This document shows positions 42,169 through 51,629 of a stretch of DNA of 64,000 bases, piece by piece. The notes below the pieces were generated by a model, which was given only the letters and a program-made list of their open reading frames with translations, was not told the DNA's origin and searched no databases. Within the stretch, counting starts at the first letter, position 1. Every line of letters begins with the position of its first letter. This DNA comes from Lactiplantibacillus pentosus (GTDB lineage Bacteria; Bacillota; Bacilli; Lactobacillales; Lactobacillaceae), in contig NZ_CP032757.1 of NCBI RefSeq assembly GCF_003641185.1, forward strand, positions 992,001 through 1,056,000. Direction: 5' to 3'. A program made the translations under genes and the position numbers.

Positions 42169-43851
42169 ATGGCTGATAAAAAGTACTATGGGGCCGACGC
42201 AATCGTCGATAGCCTTGTAAACCACGATGTTAAGTATGTATTTGGGATTCCCGGTGCCAAGATCGACCGGGTGTTTGAACGCTTAGAACATCCCGTTAAC
42301 CCTAAGAGTCCGCGGTTGATCGTAACGCGCCACGAACAAAACGCTGCTTTTATTGCGGCTGGAATTGGCCGAATCACGGGTAAACCCGGGGTCGTTATGA
42401 CCACTTCTGGTCCTGGTGCTAGTAATTTAGCAACCGGCTTAGTGACTGCCACCGCTGAAGGGGACCCGGTCCTCGCGATTTCTGGGCAAGTTCAACGGGC
42501 CGACTTGTTACGTTTGACTCACCAGAGTATGAATAACGCGGCGCTGTTCAAGCCAATCACTAAGTACAGTGCTGAAGTCCAAGAACCTGAAAACATTTCT
42601 GAAGTGTTAGCAAATGCCTATCAGGAAGCCACGGCGGCTAAGCAGGGTGCTAGCTTCGTCAGTGTTCCACAAGACGTGACGGACTCAATCGTTCGGACGC
42701 CAGTCATCACACCGATTCAAGCACCAAAATTAGGCCCTGCTAGTCCAGTTGAAGCCACGTTACTGGCACAAAAGATCAAAGCAGCCAAGTTACCCGTCTT
42801 ATTAGTTGGGATGCGTGCTTCCTCACCAGAAGTCACTAAGGCGATTCGCAACCTCGTGACGGCCGCAAACTTACCAGTTGTCGAAACGTTCCAAGCAGCC
42901 GGTGTGATTTCACGTGATTTGGAAGCCAACCATTTCTTTGGTCGGGTCGGGTTATTCCGGAACCAACCAGGGGACATGTTATTGAAGAAGTCTGACTTGG
43001 TCATTGCGGTGGGTTATGACCCAATCGAATATGAACCACGTAACTGGAATGCAGAAGGTAAGGCCCGCATCGTGGTGATTGACGCCATGCGCGCGGAACT
43101 TGATCATAACTTCCAACCAGAGACGGAATTGATTGGAGACATCGCGCAGACCTTAGACTTCTTGTTACCATACATGAAGGGTTATAACATCAGCGATGAT
43201 GCTCAATCATATTTGAGTGAATTACAAGAACGCCTGCAAACGCGGGACTTTGTACCGAATATTGATAAGCAGTCTAAGTTAAATCATCCGCTATCAGTCA
43301 TTGCGGCCTTACAACAGCGGGTCAGCGATGAAATGACGGTCACCGTTGATGTCGGGAGTCACTACATCTGGATGGCACGGCATTTCCGGAGCTATGAACC
43401 ACGCCACTTACTGTTCAGTAACGGGATGCAGACTTTGGGTGTCGCACTACCATGGGCGATTGCCGCAGCGCTAGTTCGGCCAAACACCCAGATTGTTTCC
43501 GTTTCGGGTGATGGCGGCTTCTTGTTCTCCGCTCAGGAACTTGAGACGGCTGTGCGCTTGAAGCAAAACATCGTGCACTTGATTTGGAACGATGGGACCT
43601 ACGATATGGTGAAGTTCCAAGAAGAGATGAAGTACGGTGAAGATGCGGCCGTGCACTTTGGCCCAGTCGACTTTGTCAAGTATGCTGAAAGCTTTGGTGC
43701 CACCGGCTTACGGGTCAACCAACCCGCTGACCTAGAAAAGGTGCTCGATCAAGCTTTTGCCACGGATGGTCCAGTCGTTGTGGACATTCCAATCGACTAC
43801 TCTGACAACAAGGCTTTAGGTAAGACGATGTTGCCAGATCAATTTTATTAA
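42169..43851 (+). CDS. alsS: Acetolactate synthase, catabolic type
   Basis: The 560-residue protein is a ThDP-dependent synthase. [55 protein letters not shown] (cofactor-contacting Glu), and the central domain [15 protein letters not shown] follow the AlsS order. The [35 protein letters not shown] segment is the ThDP/Mg motif. It condenses two pyruvates to acetolactate, the first step towards acetoin. No regulatory subunit gene is adjacent, which supports the catabolic type. AGAGGAG precedes the ATG. No decarboxylase (alsD) gene follows. Confidence 0.93.
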   Translation: MADKKYYGADAIVDSLVNHDVKYVFGIPGAKIDRVFERLEHPVNPKSPRLIVTRHEQNAAFIAAGIGRITGKPGVVMTTSGPGASNLATGLVTATAEGDPVLAISGQVQRADLLRLTHQSMNNAALFKPITKYSAEVQEPENISEVLANAYQEATAAKQGASFVSVPQDVTDSIVRTPVITPIQAPKLGPASPVEATLLAQKIKAAKLPVLLVGMRASSPEVTKAIRNLVTAANLPVVETFQAAGVISRDLEANHFFGRVGLFRNQPGDMLLKKSDLVIAVGYDPIEYEPRNWNAEGKARIVVIDAMRAELDHNFQPETELIGDIAQTLDFLLPYMKGYNISDDAQSYLSELQERLQTRDFVPNIDKQSKLNHPLSVIAALQQRVSDEMTVTVDVGSHYIWMARHFRSYEPRHLLFSNGMQTLGVALPWAIAAALVRPNTQIVSVSGDGGFLFSAQELETAVRLKQNIVHLIWNDGTYDMVKFQEEMKYGEDAAVHFGPVDFVKYAESFGATGLRVNQPADLEKVLDQAFATDGPVVVDIPIDYSDNKALGKTMLPDQFY

Positions 43852-43870
43852 AATTAACGATTAAGACCGG

Positions 43871-43900
43871 TTGTCAAATGAGGACTGGTCGGATATAATG
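43871..43900 (+). promoter_or_regulatory. Promoter of the lysine riboswitch-lysP unit
   Basis: TTGTCA (43871-43876) and TATAAT (43894-43899) lie 17 bases apart, an excellent vegetative promoter that starts RNA just before the riboswitch. Confidence 0.88.
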
Positions 43901-43907
43901 GTTGAGT

Positions 43908-44172
43908 ATATCGAAAGAAGAGGACGCGGTTAACAATAGTAACTGACTAGAAGTGGGTCATCACTAGTGAAGGTCAGTGAACGGGGCAACCGCCGAAATA
44001 GATGAATCTATGACCGATTCATCCGTTGGGCCTTGGTTGAATAAATCAAGGACTGTCGCAGCTAGAATAGTTGTGGGGCGCTATCGACGATGAAATCAGC
44101 AATTATGTCAATCAATCTGATTAAAGTCTTTTTGCGCACGTTTTCGCGTTGCAAGAAGGCTTTTTATTTTGG
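43908..44172 (+). ncRNA. Lysine riboswitch (L box) with transcription terminator
   Basis: The leader has the L-box order: AGAGGACGCG near 43918, AGTAACT, then GAACGGGGCAACCGCCGAAA near 43979, GTTGGGCCTTGG, AAGGACTGTCGCAG and finally TGTGGGGCGCTATCGACG. These are the conserved internal-loop bases of lysine riboswitches. The expression platform is AGTCTTTTTGC and GCAAGAAGGCT (44125-44162) followed by TTTTTATTTT. Bound lysine should favour this terminator and lower lysP expression. Compared with the consensus the first helix reads GAGGACGCG rather than GAGGTGCG, a small change. Confidence 0.88.
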
Positions 44173-44235
44173 TTGTGCTAAACCTGAATCGGTGTGAACA
44201 CTTTTAGATATAAATCGATTTTTGGAGGTTCTGCA

Positions 44236-45687
44236 ATGGCAGAAGAACAACATCAGGATGTGCACCGGTCCTTAAAGACCCGGCACTTATCCATGATTGC
44301 ACTAGGTGGTAGTATCGGAACTGGCCTGTTTGTGGCATCCGGTTCTGCAATTTCAACGGCCGGGCCAGGCGGGGCGCTACTGGCGTACGTCGGCATCGGT
44401 ATCATGGTCTACTTTTTAATGACCAGTCTGGGTGAGATGGCGACGTACTTGCCAGTTTCCGGGTCGTTTTCAACGTATGCGACCAAGTTTGTCGACCCAG
44501 CGCTGGGATTTGCGATGGGCTGGAACTATTGGTTTAACTGGGCGATTACGCTGGCGGTCGACATTAGTACGGCGGCAATCGTCATGCAATTCTGGCTGCC
44601 GACCGTGCCCGGCTGGGTCTTCAGTCTGATTGCCTTAGTCTTGATTTTTACGATCAACGCTTTGTCGGTGCGGTCGTTTGGCGAGACGGAATACTGGCTC
44701 TCACTGATCAAAGTCGTGACGGTCCTGGTCTTCTTGGTCATCGGGGTGTTGACGATCGTCGGCATCATGGGTGGTCACGCGACGGGTCTCAGCAACTTCT
44801 CGTATAAAAAGGCGCCATTCGTAGGCGGAATTCCGACGATTCTCAGTGTGTTCGTTGTCGCTGGTTTTTCATTCCAAGGGACAGAATTGATTGGGATTAC
44901 CGCGGGCGAATCCGCAACGCCGGAGAAGAGTATTCCGAAGGCCATCAAACAAGTCTTCTGGCGGATCTTATTGTTCTACATTTTGGCCATCTTTGTGATT
45001 GCGGCCATTATTCCTTATACGTCTAAGGACTTGCTGGGTTCCTCCGCGAGTGATATTGCGATCAGTCCGTTTACCTTGGTCTTCAAACGGGCCGGGTTGG
45101 CAGCGGCTGCCAGTGTCATGAACGCGGTAATTTTGACCTCCGTCTTGTCAGCAGCCAATTCAGGGATGTATGCGTCGACGCGGATGCTATACTCCTTGTC
45201 ATTACAAGGCTACGCGCCAAAGACGTTCGGTCGGGTCAACCGGCGTGGAATTCCAATCATGGCATTATTAGGAACCACGGTCATCGGTCTCTTGACGTTC
45301 CTATCGAGCCTGTTTGGTCAGCGAATCTACATCTTCTTGGTGTCCGCAAGTGGATTGACCGGCTTCATCGCCTGGTTAGGAATTGCCATCTCACATTTGC
45401 GGTTCCGGCGGGCGTTTGTCAAGCAGGGCCATCAGCTCAGTGAGTTGCGTTACCATGCCAAGTGGTTCCCATTTGGGCCATGGTTCGCATTTATCCTCTG
45501 CTTGGTCGTCATTATTGGCCAAGACTTGCATTCCTTTGCGACACTGGACTGGCAAGCCATCGGGGTCACTTACATGAGTATCCCATTATTTATTGTGTTA
45601 TATGTCTACTACAAGATTCGTTATCATACCAAGATGATTCCGCTGGATAAGGTTGACTTAACCCGCCATCATCACGGCAAAGATTAA
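44236..45687 (+). CDS. lysP: Lysine-specific permease (APC family)
   Basis: The 483-residue protein has twelve membrane helices. RSLKTRHLSMIALGGSIGTGLFVASGSAISTAGPGG near the start is the APC amino-acid transporter signature, and FWLPTVPGWVFSLIALVLIFTINALSVRSFGETEYW and GTELIGITAGESATPEKSIPKAIKQVFWRI follow LysP. The lysine riboswitch directly upstream supports lysine as the substrate. The start is ATG 44236, with GGAGG seven bases upstream; the longer frame from 44194 lies in the leader. A terminator follows. Confidence 0.93.
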   Translation: MAEEQHQDVHRSLKTRHLSMIALGGSIGTGLFVASGSAISTAGPGGALLAYVGIGIMVYFLMTSLGEMATYLPVSGSFSTYATKFVDPALGFAMGWNYWFNWAITLAVDISTAAIVMQFWLPTVPGWVFSLIALVLIFTINALSVRSFGETEYWLSLIKVVTVLVFLVIGVLTIVGIMGGHATGLSNFSYKKAPFVGGIPTILSVFVVAGFSFQGTELIGITAGESATPEKSIPKAIKQVFWRILLFYILAIFVIAAIIPYTSKDLLGSSASDIAISPFTLVFKRAGLAAAASVMNAVILTSVLSAANSGMYASTRMLYSLSLQGYAPKTFGRVNRRGIPIMALLGTTVIGLLTFLSSLFGQRIYIFLVSASGLTGFIAWLGIAISHLRFRRAFVKQGHQLSELRYHAKWFPFGPWFAFILCLVVIIGQDLHSFATLDWQAIGVTYMSIPLFIVLYVYYKIRYHTKMIPLDKVDLTRHHHGKD

Positions 45688-45695
45688 CTCGTATT

Positions 45696-45740
45696 TAGAA
45701 TGTGCTTAACTCGCAGTTGGAGTTAGGTGCATTTTTTGTC
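45696..45740 (+). terminator. Intrinsic terminator of lysP
   Basis: AATGTGCTTAACTC (45699-45712) pairs with GAGTTAGGTGCATT (45720-45733), using one G-U and one mismatch, followed by TTTTTT. Confidence 0.85.
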
Positions 45741-45899
45741 AAACGGGAGTCGGCTAGCAATCAAATTAGATATGATTATGCGAGGATTGATGAACGATCT
45801 AAATGAAAAAATCATTAAAAATTATCAAATATCGACTGGAAAACAAGTTTTAAATCCGTCCCCTATGCTAAGCTAGGACAGAGAAAGGCAGCGAGAGAA

Positions 45900-46673
45900 A
45901 TGTGGAAGCGTAATTTAGTAAGAGGTTTAGCATTAGTAACGTTAGTCGGCGTCTTGAGTGGCTGTGGCGCTAACAGCCAGTCGAGTGCGTCAAAATCATC
46001 AAGCAGTTCAGCGAAAACGACCAAGACGCAGACCAAACGACAACGATTGATCAGTGAATTGCCGAAGGGCGTCAAGTCGACGGATGCTGATTTGGTCGTC
46101 GTCAACAAGTGGAACAAGCGCTCAGAAATGAGTTTCAGTAAGTCGAGTGTCAATGGGATCGATGTCCGGACATCCATCGTCAAGCCACTGGAAGCTTTCG
46201 TGGCTGGCGCTAAGAAGGCCGGGTACCCGGCAACCATCGTTTCTGGTTACCGGTCCGTTGCCTATCAAAAAGAGGTTTGGAGTCAATCGATTCAAACCTA
46301 TGAGAATGAGGGCAAGTCGGCCAAAGAAGCCTTGAAGCTGACGAAAGAATACGTGGCGGTACCACGTGGTAGTGAGCATGAGACCGGCTTAGCCGCTGAT
46401 ATCATGAACACGCATTGGTATAACACTCACGGTAACCAGTTGCTCTCTTCATCAGACAAGAACAAAGGGCAACAATGGTTAATCAAGCACGCCCCAGACT
46501 ACGGTTTCGTCCTACGCTTTACGAAGAGCGGGACCAAGTCAACGGGGATTGATTATGAATCATGGCATTTCCGCTACGTCGGCAAAAAGAGTGCCCAATT
46601 CATGACCAAGCACAACCTGACCTTGGAACAATACGTGAGCCTATTAAAGGCACGTGAAAAGGCGGCTAAGTAA
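45900..46673 (+). CDS. VanY-type D-alanyl-D-alanine carboxypeptidase, lipoprotein
   Basis: The 257-residue protein begins MWKRNLVRGLALVTLVGVLSGCGANSQ, a lipoprotein signal with an LSGC lipobox, then a Ser/Lys/Thr linker. The catalytic domain has TIVSGYRSVAYQKEVW, PRGSEHETGLAADI (His and Asp zinc ligands) and DYESWHFRYVG (third zinc ligand His). These are the features of VanY/LdcB-type peptidases that trim the D-Ala from peptidoglycan stem peptides at the cell surface. No vanA-type resistance genes are near. It is a single gene with a weak AAAGG-type ribosome site. Confidence 0.9.
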   Translation: MWKRNLVRGLALVTLVGVLSGCGANSQSSASKSSSSSAKTTKTQTKRQRLISELPKGVKSTDADLVVVNKWNKRSEMSFSKSSVNGIDVRTSIVKPLEAFVAGAKKAGYPATIVSGYRSVAYQKEVWSQSIQTYENEGKSAKEALKLTKEYVAVPRGSEHETGLAADIMNTHWYNTHGNQLLSSSDKNKGQQWLIKHAPDYGFVLRFTKSGTKSTGIDYESWHFRYVGKKSAQFMTKHNLTLEQYVSLLKAREKAAK

Positions 46674-47091
46674 TACTTGCTTAGGAACATGACTGACGCG
46701 ATATAAACGGTGGTACGCCCCTGAGTCGCGGATGTTCTTGATCAGCAAATTGAGTAGGTGTCTCCAATCTGGGGGATGCCTTTTTTAGTGGGATGAAATT
46801 AGAAATTATGCTAGTCATCATCTAGCATGAAATTAAAACGTGACAGTTGGTTGGCTTAGTGCTTGTCGGTCGCTACAGCCAGGAAGCCAATCGCATGGTG
46901 GTGGAACGGCCGCTTTTGACCTTGAAAACCAGCACGCTTTAATCACGTTCCCAAGACAAATTAAGCCAAACTAAGTTTTTTATGGAATTGACTCACCAGA
47001 TATTGCATTTTAGGACTTGGGTGCGTACAATATGTAGTGTTGCTTTTAAAGATAATCAAAATTTTGACGTGACTAAAAGGAGAGACGCCCC
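46674..47091. other. Intergenic region with terminator and decayed repeat
   Basis: A hairpin with G-U pairs (GGTGTCTCC and GGGGGATGCC, about 46757-46785) followed by TTTTTT is the carboxypeptidase terminator. Bases about 46840-46940 (GAAGCCAATCGCATGG, GGAACGGCC, CCAGCACGCT) are a worn piece of the interspersed repeat. Nothing else is seen until the kinase gene. Confidence 0.55.
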
Positions 47092-47727
47092 ATGCTTGTA
47101 ATGTCAGGAACAATCGGTGCCGGCAAGACGAGTTTAACGCAATTAGTAGCCCAACATTTCGGCTCCAAAGCGTTTTACGAATCAGTTGATGATAATCCCA
47201 TTTTGCCGTTATTTTATAAGGACCCTAAGAAGTATGCGTTCTTATTACAAATCTACTTTTTAAATAAACGGTTGGATAGTATCAAATCAGCGTTTGCCAA
47301 CGACTTGGACGTCTTGGACCGCTCAATCTTCGAAGACTCATTATTGTTCCATTTAAACGGGGATTTGGGACGGGCGACCAACACCGAAGTTGACATTTAC
47401 GACTCGCTATTGAATAACATGATGCAAGAATTGCCTGAAGCTGAGCATCAGAAGAGCCCAGACTTGTTGATTCACATCAATATTTCGTTCGATACGATGC
47501 TCAAGCGAATTCAAAAGCGGGGCCGCTCATATGAACAAATCGACCAAGATCCAGACCTATACCAATACTATCAAACGTTGAACGAACGGTATACGGACTG
47601 GTACGCTAACTATGACCACAGCCCTAAGATGCAAATCGATGGCGACCAATTAGATTTCGTTGCGGACCCGAGTGCTCGTCAGGAAGTCATTCGCTTGATT
47701 GATGAAAAGGTTAAGAGTCTCGGCTAG
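47092..47727 (+). CDS. Deoxynucleoside kinase (deoxyadenosine/deoxyguanosine type)
   Basis: The 211-residue protein shows GTIGAGKTSL (about 6-15, P-loop), FYESVDDNPILPLFYKDPKKYAFLLQIYFLNKRLDSI (substrate site), LDRSIFEDSLLF (the DR-S motif) and IQKRGRSYEQ (lid Arg residues). It phosphorylates deoxynucleosides for salvage into DNA. AGGAGAG precedes the ATG. A paralogous gene, which many lactobacilli have, is not next to it here. Confidence 0.9.
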   Translation: MLVMSGTIGAGKTSLTQLVAQHFGSKAFYESVDDNPILPLFYKDPKKYAFLLQIYFLNKRLDSIKSAFANDLDVLDRSIFEDSLLFHLNGDLGRATNTEVDIYDSLLNNMMQELPEAEHQKSPDLLIHINISFDTMLKRIQKRGRSYEQIDQDPDLYQYYQTLNERYTDWYANYDHSPKMQIDGDQLDFVADPSARQEVIRLIDEKVKSLG

Positions 47728-47764
47728 TTGCCTTTTGGACATCAATGATTTATAGTAGACAGTG

Positions 47765-47982
47765 AATAGTAAACACGGCGCGTTTTAAGTAGACGTTCAG
47801 AGAACCGGTGGGTGGTGTGAACCGGCAGTCGAAACTCCGGCGCGACAATGTGGGCAGGTAATACTGCACGGCACGGCCGTTATCCGTTTAAGGGTGGGAT
47901 TAACAAATAATCCTGAACTTGGGTGGTACCGCGAATCGCAGTCTCTTCGTCCCAATATGGGAGGAGAGACTGTTTTTATTTA
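47765..47982 (+). ncRNA. T-box leader of serS
   Basis: The leader ends with the T-box sequence GGGTGGTACCGCG (47921-47933), which pairs with the uncharged tRNA end. Before it is a stem I with AGTAGACG, then AGAACCGGTGGGTGG and AACCGGC. An exposed TCC triplet in GAAACTCCGGCG is the likely specifier for serine. The terminator (AGTCTCTTCGTCCC with GGGAGGAGAGACT, then TTTTTATT) follows. Low serine charging should let transcription continue into serS. Confidence 0.9.
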
Positions 47983-48011
47983 CAACTAATTTCTACAAAG
48001 GAGACGTCGTT

Positions 48012-49289
48012 ATGTTAGATGTTAAAATGATTCGGCAAAATGCCGATTTTGTCAAAGAACAACTTGGTCATCGGGGCGTTGCTGCTAGTGATATCGATGA
48101 CTTGTTAGCTGCGGACGAACAACGCCGTGAATTGATTGCAAAGAGTGAACAACTCAAGTCTACTCGGAACAAGGTCTCGGGTGAGATTTCACAAAAGAAG
48201 CGCAATAAAGAAGATGCCAGTGCTGAAATTGCTGAAATGCAAAAGGTTAGTGCGGATGTTAAAGACTTGGATGAACAACGCCGGACGATCGACGCGCAAG
48301 TCCAAGACATGGCAGCTCATTTACCAAACATGCCTCATCCAGACGTGCCGGTCAGCTTGAAGGAAGAAGACGCGGTTGAATTACGTCGGATCGGGACGCC
48401 ACGGAAGTTCGACTTCACACCAAAAGCCCACTGGGACATCGGTGAAGATTTAGGTATCTTGGACTTCGAACGGGGCGCCAAAGTCTCAGGAAGTCGGTTC
48501 TTATACTACATTGGTGATGGGGCCAAACTTAAACGGGCCGTCTACAACTTCTTCTTGGACCAACATGAAGCAGAAGGCTATACCGAAGTCTTACCACCAT
48601 ACATGGTGACGGATGAATCAATGTACGGGACTGGTCAATTCCCTAAGTTTAAGGAAGACGCCTTCCGGATCACAACGCAAGATTTAACGTTGATCCCAAC
48701 TGCTGAAGTCCCATTGGTAAACTACTACCGCGATGAAGTTATTCCGGCAGAAAAATTACCCGTCTATTTCACGGCGTTATCACCAGCATTCCGGGAAGAA
48801 GCTGGTAGTGCCGGTCGCGATACCAAGGGTTTGATTCGTTTACACCAATTCAATAAGGTTGAAATGGTCAAGTTTACGAAGCCTGAAGATTCATGGGATG
48901 AACTTGAAAAGCTGACCAATAATGCCGAATCATTATTGAAGAAGCTCGGCTTGCCATATCACGTGATTACGTTGACGACTGGTGATATGAGTTTCACCGC
49001 TGCCATGACGCATGACCTAGAAGTATGGTTCCCAGAACAAAACAAGTACCGTGAAATTTCAAGTTGTTCAAACTGTACTGATTTCCAAGCACGGCGCGCA
49101 CACATCCAGTATCGCGACGATGATGGTAAACTCCAATTCGTCCACACGTTGAATGGGAGTGGCTTAGCAGTCGGTCGGACCGTTGCAGCTATTTTGGAAA
49201 ACTATCAAAATGAAGATGGCACGGTCACGATTCCAGATGTCTTAGTGCCTTACATGCACGGCAAGACTAAAATCGAAAAACAAGGTTAA
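48012..49289 (+). CDS. serS: Seryl-tRNA synthetase
   Basis: The 425-residue protein has the long N-terminal helical arm (about 1-100: [38 protein letters not shown]). The class II core follows with [26 protein letters not shown] (motif 1 region), [27 protein letters not shown] (motif 2) and [20 protein letters not shown] (motif 3). It charges tRNA-Ser. The ATG at 48012 has AAAGGAGA upstream. It is controlled by the T-box leader and ends at a strong terminator. Confidence 0.96.
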   Translation: MLDVKMIRQNADFVKEQLGHRGVAASDIDDLLAADEQRRELIAKSEQLKSTRNKVSGEISQKKRNKEDASAEIAEMQKVSADVKDLDEQRRTIDAQVQDMAAHLPNMPHPDVPVSLKEEDAVELRRIGTPRKFDFTPKAHWDIGEDLGILDFERGAKVSGSRFLYYIGDGAKLKRAVYNFFLDQHEAEGYTEVLPPYMVTDESMYGTGQFPKFKEDAFRITTQDLTLIPTAEVPLVNYYRDEVIPAEKLPVYFTALSPAFREEAGSAGRDTKGLIRLHQFNKVEMVKFTKPEDSWDELEKLTNNAESLLKKLGLPYHVITLTTGDMSFTAAMTHDLEVWFPEQNKYREISSCSNCTDFQARRAHIQYRDDDGKLQFVHTLNGSGLAVGRTVAAILENYQNEDGTVTIPDVLVPYMHGKTKIEKQG

Positions 49290-49308
49290 ATCGAACTGAT
49301 GATTTAGT

Positions 49309-49347
49309 CAAACGCGGATTCGCAGTGATGCGGGTCCGCGTTTTTGC
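49309..49347 (+). terminator. Intrinsic terminator of serS
   Basis: AACGCGGATTCGCA at 49311-49324 pairs with TGCGGGTCCGCGTT at 49329-49342, with one G-U pair, followed by TTT. Confidence 0.9.
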
Positions 49348-49618
49348 ATAATTTATGAGTATAAAATTAATGCGTATCAGCAGTAAAATTGGTGGAAAGC
49401 AGGCTTTATGGAAGATAAAGGTTAGTTTTTAATGGAGATTTACAGCCGAATTTCAGCCGTCAAAAGGCGGTTTCAGTGGCTTTTTTGAAATTAAATAGAA
49501 TTTTTTTGAAAATAGGGTTTGCTATTTTAGGCTACCGTGCTATAATATTTCTTGTCGGAAAAATAGAACTTGTTTATCCATTAAAAAAGTATATTTATCC
49601 AATTAATTGAAAAAGTTG
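49348..49618. other. Intergenic region upstream of the tRNA cluster
   Basis: An AT-rich stretch with no gene. A weak hairpin-like patch (CAGCCGTCAAAAGGCGGTT, near 49455) is followed by GGCTTTTTTG and may be a backup terminator. Confidence 0.4.
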
Positions 49619-49661
49619 TTGACAACTATTCAACAAGATGATAAAGTTAAATAGTTGTCAA
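49619..49661 (+). promoter_or_regulatory. tRNA-cluster promoter enclosed in a 12-bp inverted repeat
   Basis: TTGACAACTATT (49619-49630) begins with a consensus -35 hexamer. A TAAAGT -10-like box is 17 bases downstream, at 49642-49647. The exact complement of the first 12 bases stands at 49650-49661, so the promoter is flanked by a perfect dyad. Confidence 0.65.
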
Positions 49662-49711
49662 GGCATACCAGTAAGAACTGTTAGACCGGCAACGGGCATG
49701 GTTAATATCAT

Positions 49712-49793
49712 GCGGGTGTGGCGGAACTGGCAGACGCGCTAGATTTAGGTTCTAGTGTCTTACGACGTGGGGGTTCAAATCCCTTCACCCGCA
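49712..49793 (+). tRNA. tRNA-Leu (UAG)
   Basis: The acceptor arms GCGGGTG and CACCCGC pair exactly. The anticodon loop TTTAGGT lies between CTAGA and TCTAG, giving anticodon TAG. It has a long variable arm as expected for leucine. CCA is not encoded. Confidence 0.95.
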
Positions 49794-49796
49794 CAT

Positions 49797-49869
49797 GCCG
49801 ACTTAGCTCAGTTGGCAGAGCATCTCACTAGTAATGAGGAGGTCGGAGGTTCGAATCCTCTAGTCGGCA
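49797..49869 (+). tRNA. tRNA-Thr (AGU)
   Basis: GCCGACT pairs with AGTCGGC. The loop CTAGTAA gives anticodon AGT. It starts three bases after the previous tRNA. Confidence 0.94.
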
Positions 49870-49893
49870 TTTACAATTGAATAGCTTTATTAT

Positions 49894-49965
49894 GCGGAAG
49901 TAGTTCAGTGGTAGAACATCACCTTGCCATGGTGGGGGTCGCGGGTTCGAATCCCGTCTTCCGCT
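49894..49965 (+). tRNA. tRNA-Gly (GCC)
   Basis: GCGGAAG pairs with CTTCCGC. The loop TTGCCAT between TCACC and GGTGG gives anticodon GCC. Confidence 0.95.
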
Positions 49966-49973
49966 TTTAATTT

Positions 49974-50059
49974 GCCGGGGTGGCGGAATTGGCAGACGCA
50001 CAGGACTTAAAATCCTGCGGTTAGTGATAACCGTACCGGTTCGATCCCGGTCCTCGGCA
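49974..50059 (+). tRNA. tRNA-Leu (UAA)
   Basis: GCCGGGG pairs with the end segment CCTCGGC with one mismatch-like G-T. The loop CTTAAAA gives anticodon TAA. The long variable arm (GCGGTTAGTGATAACCGT) fits leucine. Confidence 0.94.
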
Positions 50060-50069
50060 TTTTAAATAA

Positions 50070-50143
50070 GCACCCATAGCGCAATTGGATAGAGTGTCTG
50101 ACTACGAATCAGAAGGTTGTAGGTTCGACTCCTACTGGGTGCA
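50070..50143 (+). tRNA. tRNA-Arg (ACG)
   Basis: GCACCCA pairs with TGGGTGC. The loop CTACGAA gives anticodon ACG, which is read as inosine-CG in bacteria. Confidence 0.94.
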
Positions 50144-50150
50144 TTAGTAT

Positions 50151-50224
50151 CGGGAAATAGCTCAGCTTGGTAGAGCACCTGGTTTGGGACCAGGGGGTCG
50201 CAGGTTCGAATCCTGTTTTCCCGA
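50151..50224 (+). tRNA. tRNA-Pro (UGG)
   Basis: CGGGAAA pairs with TTTCCCG. The loop TTTGGGA gives anticodon TGG. Confidence 0.95.
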
Positions 50225-50233
50225 TCGTTTACA

Positions 50234-50263
50234 ACAGTCTTAGTGCTTACTAAGGCTTTTTAT
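50234..50263 (+). terminator. Terminator between the sixth and seventh tRNA
   Basis: AGTCTTAGT pairs with ACTAAGGCT around GCTT, followed by TTTTATTT. It would end the first six-tRNA transcript, so the seventh tRNA may depend on read-through or on its own promoter. Confidence 0.8.
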
Positions 50264-50273
50264 TTAATTTTCT

Positions 50274-50347
50274 CGGGAAGTAGCTCAGCTTGGTAGAGCA
50301 CTACGTTCGGGACGTAGGGGTCGCAGGTTCAAATCCTGTTTTCCCGA
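50274..50347 (+). tRNA. tRNA-Pro (CGG)
   Basis: CGGGAAG pairs with TTTCCCG with one G-T pair. The loop TTCGGGA gives anticodon CGG. It is nearly identical to the preceding tRNA-Pro outside the anticodon stem, so it arose by a tandem duplication. Confidence 0.94.
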
Positions 50348-50362
50348 TTACGGTTAAACCAA

Positions 50363-50394
50363 CTAATCCAGTCATTTGACTGGATTTTTTTATG
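50363..50394 (+). terminator. Intrinsic terminator after the tRNA cluster
   Basis: AATCCAGTC and GACTGGATT pair perfectly around ATTT, followed by a T-run. Confidence 0.92.
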
Positions 50395-50524
50395 GGCACT
50401 TTTGACGTGTGTTGTGACTGGTGCTGAGGTGTGATCGCCCCATCATTTTGAAATGCCTTTTCGAGTTGGCTCCGCCCAATGAATTGATGAGATTCACCAG
50501 TAGTGCGCCTTGCGTTAATTATTT

Positions 50525-50700
50525 GGCATTAAAGATGATTTAAACGTGCCTGTTGGTCGGTTTACTGTTCGTCTGCCGAGACGCGTTCTATTCCGGCCCC
50601 TACAGTCGGGAAGCCATTCGAATGGCAGATGAACAGCCACCTATACTAGGCACAATTGACCGCTGAATATTAGGTATCTGGTCCTTCAGGCAAGTTCTCA
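50525..50700 (+). repeat. Interspersed hairpin repeat, variant B, copy 3, lacking the central hairpin
   Basis: Outer flanks match copies 1 and 2 (AAACGTGCCTGTTGGTCGG; TCGGGAAGCCATTCGAATGG; ACAATTGACCGCTG). The whole hairpin between TTCCGGCC and CTACAGTCGGGAAGCC, about 130 bases in the other copies, is absent. The junction falls at the hairpin base. Confidence 0.75.
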
Positions 50701-50987
50701 AACAGTATCGATGCTGAATTATGGCATCTAGTTACTGAAAAGATTACCTGAATGCGATTCATTGATCTCAATGCCAACTAGTCTTGCGTTTAGTCGATAA
50801 AATTACCTTCACTTATAATTCAAGACTTTGCTATCCCGGGTGATTGGAGGAAGTTTTGACAATTTCAGTGAAACCGCGTGTTCGAAGTCTTAAATCATGG
50901 GTCAGGATGCTTGGTTATTGTTAGAACCAGTCTGACAGTTTATTTCAACATTCCTGTATACTAAGGAACCAACAACTAATCTAACAA

Positions 50988-51298
50988 AAAAGTTGGGCCC
51001 GCCCACGTCCGCCTTTCGAATCATATCCAGGCTGGAAGGTGTTTCTGACAATGCTCAGTGGTGAAATTCCACTTAGCAAGCGTTCTTGGCTTGGTTAGTG
51101 GAAGACCAGTATTTAAGACGTGGTTTTTCGGCTTAAATCTGTGTCCACCACGTTCCAGCATTGTCAGAAATGCCTGTAAGCCGGTGTAGGACGCACACGA
51201 TTCTGCAAATTTACGCCAACTCGTACTTGTTCCCAGCGGGTCTCAGCTGGCAGCTCCTGAATTTAGAGAATAGCATGATTTAATCATGATTCATGACG
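50988..51298 (-). repeat. Interspersed hairpin repeat, variant A, copy 3
   Basis: GTTTCTGACAATGCT (near 51041) pairs with AGCATTGTCAGAAA (near 51156). The rest matches the 12640 copy in order and direction (GACCAGTATTTAAGACG, GGCTTAAATCTGTGTCC, TCAGCTGGCAGCTC). Confidence 0.85.
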
Positions 51299-51629
51299 AA
51301 CAATCTATATATGAAGTATCTGGTCAAAATGACGTTAAGCGTGGCCGGTCGTAAATAAACAAGTGGCGTATTAGTCGAAATTCAGGCGGACAACCTGTAG
51401 TATAGAAACTCAAGCTGTTGGATAAACGACGAGTCCCAGACAAAGTTGACCAAATTCAGACGCCAACACTTGACATATTTTAAATAGGTAGTTGAATGAA
51501 TATGAAGGCCTAACAAAGTTAACGAATCAGGGTCGAAAATCCGGTCCAATCAATTGAAAGCAAGTGCTTGGCGTGCTATGCTGTAACAACCGTTAAGCAC
51601 ATGCTGGGTCGACAGTTGGGTGAAATTCT

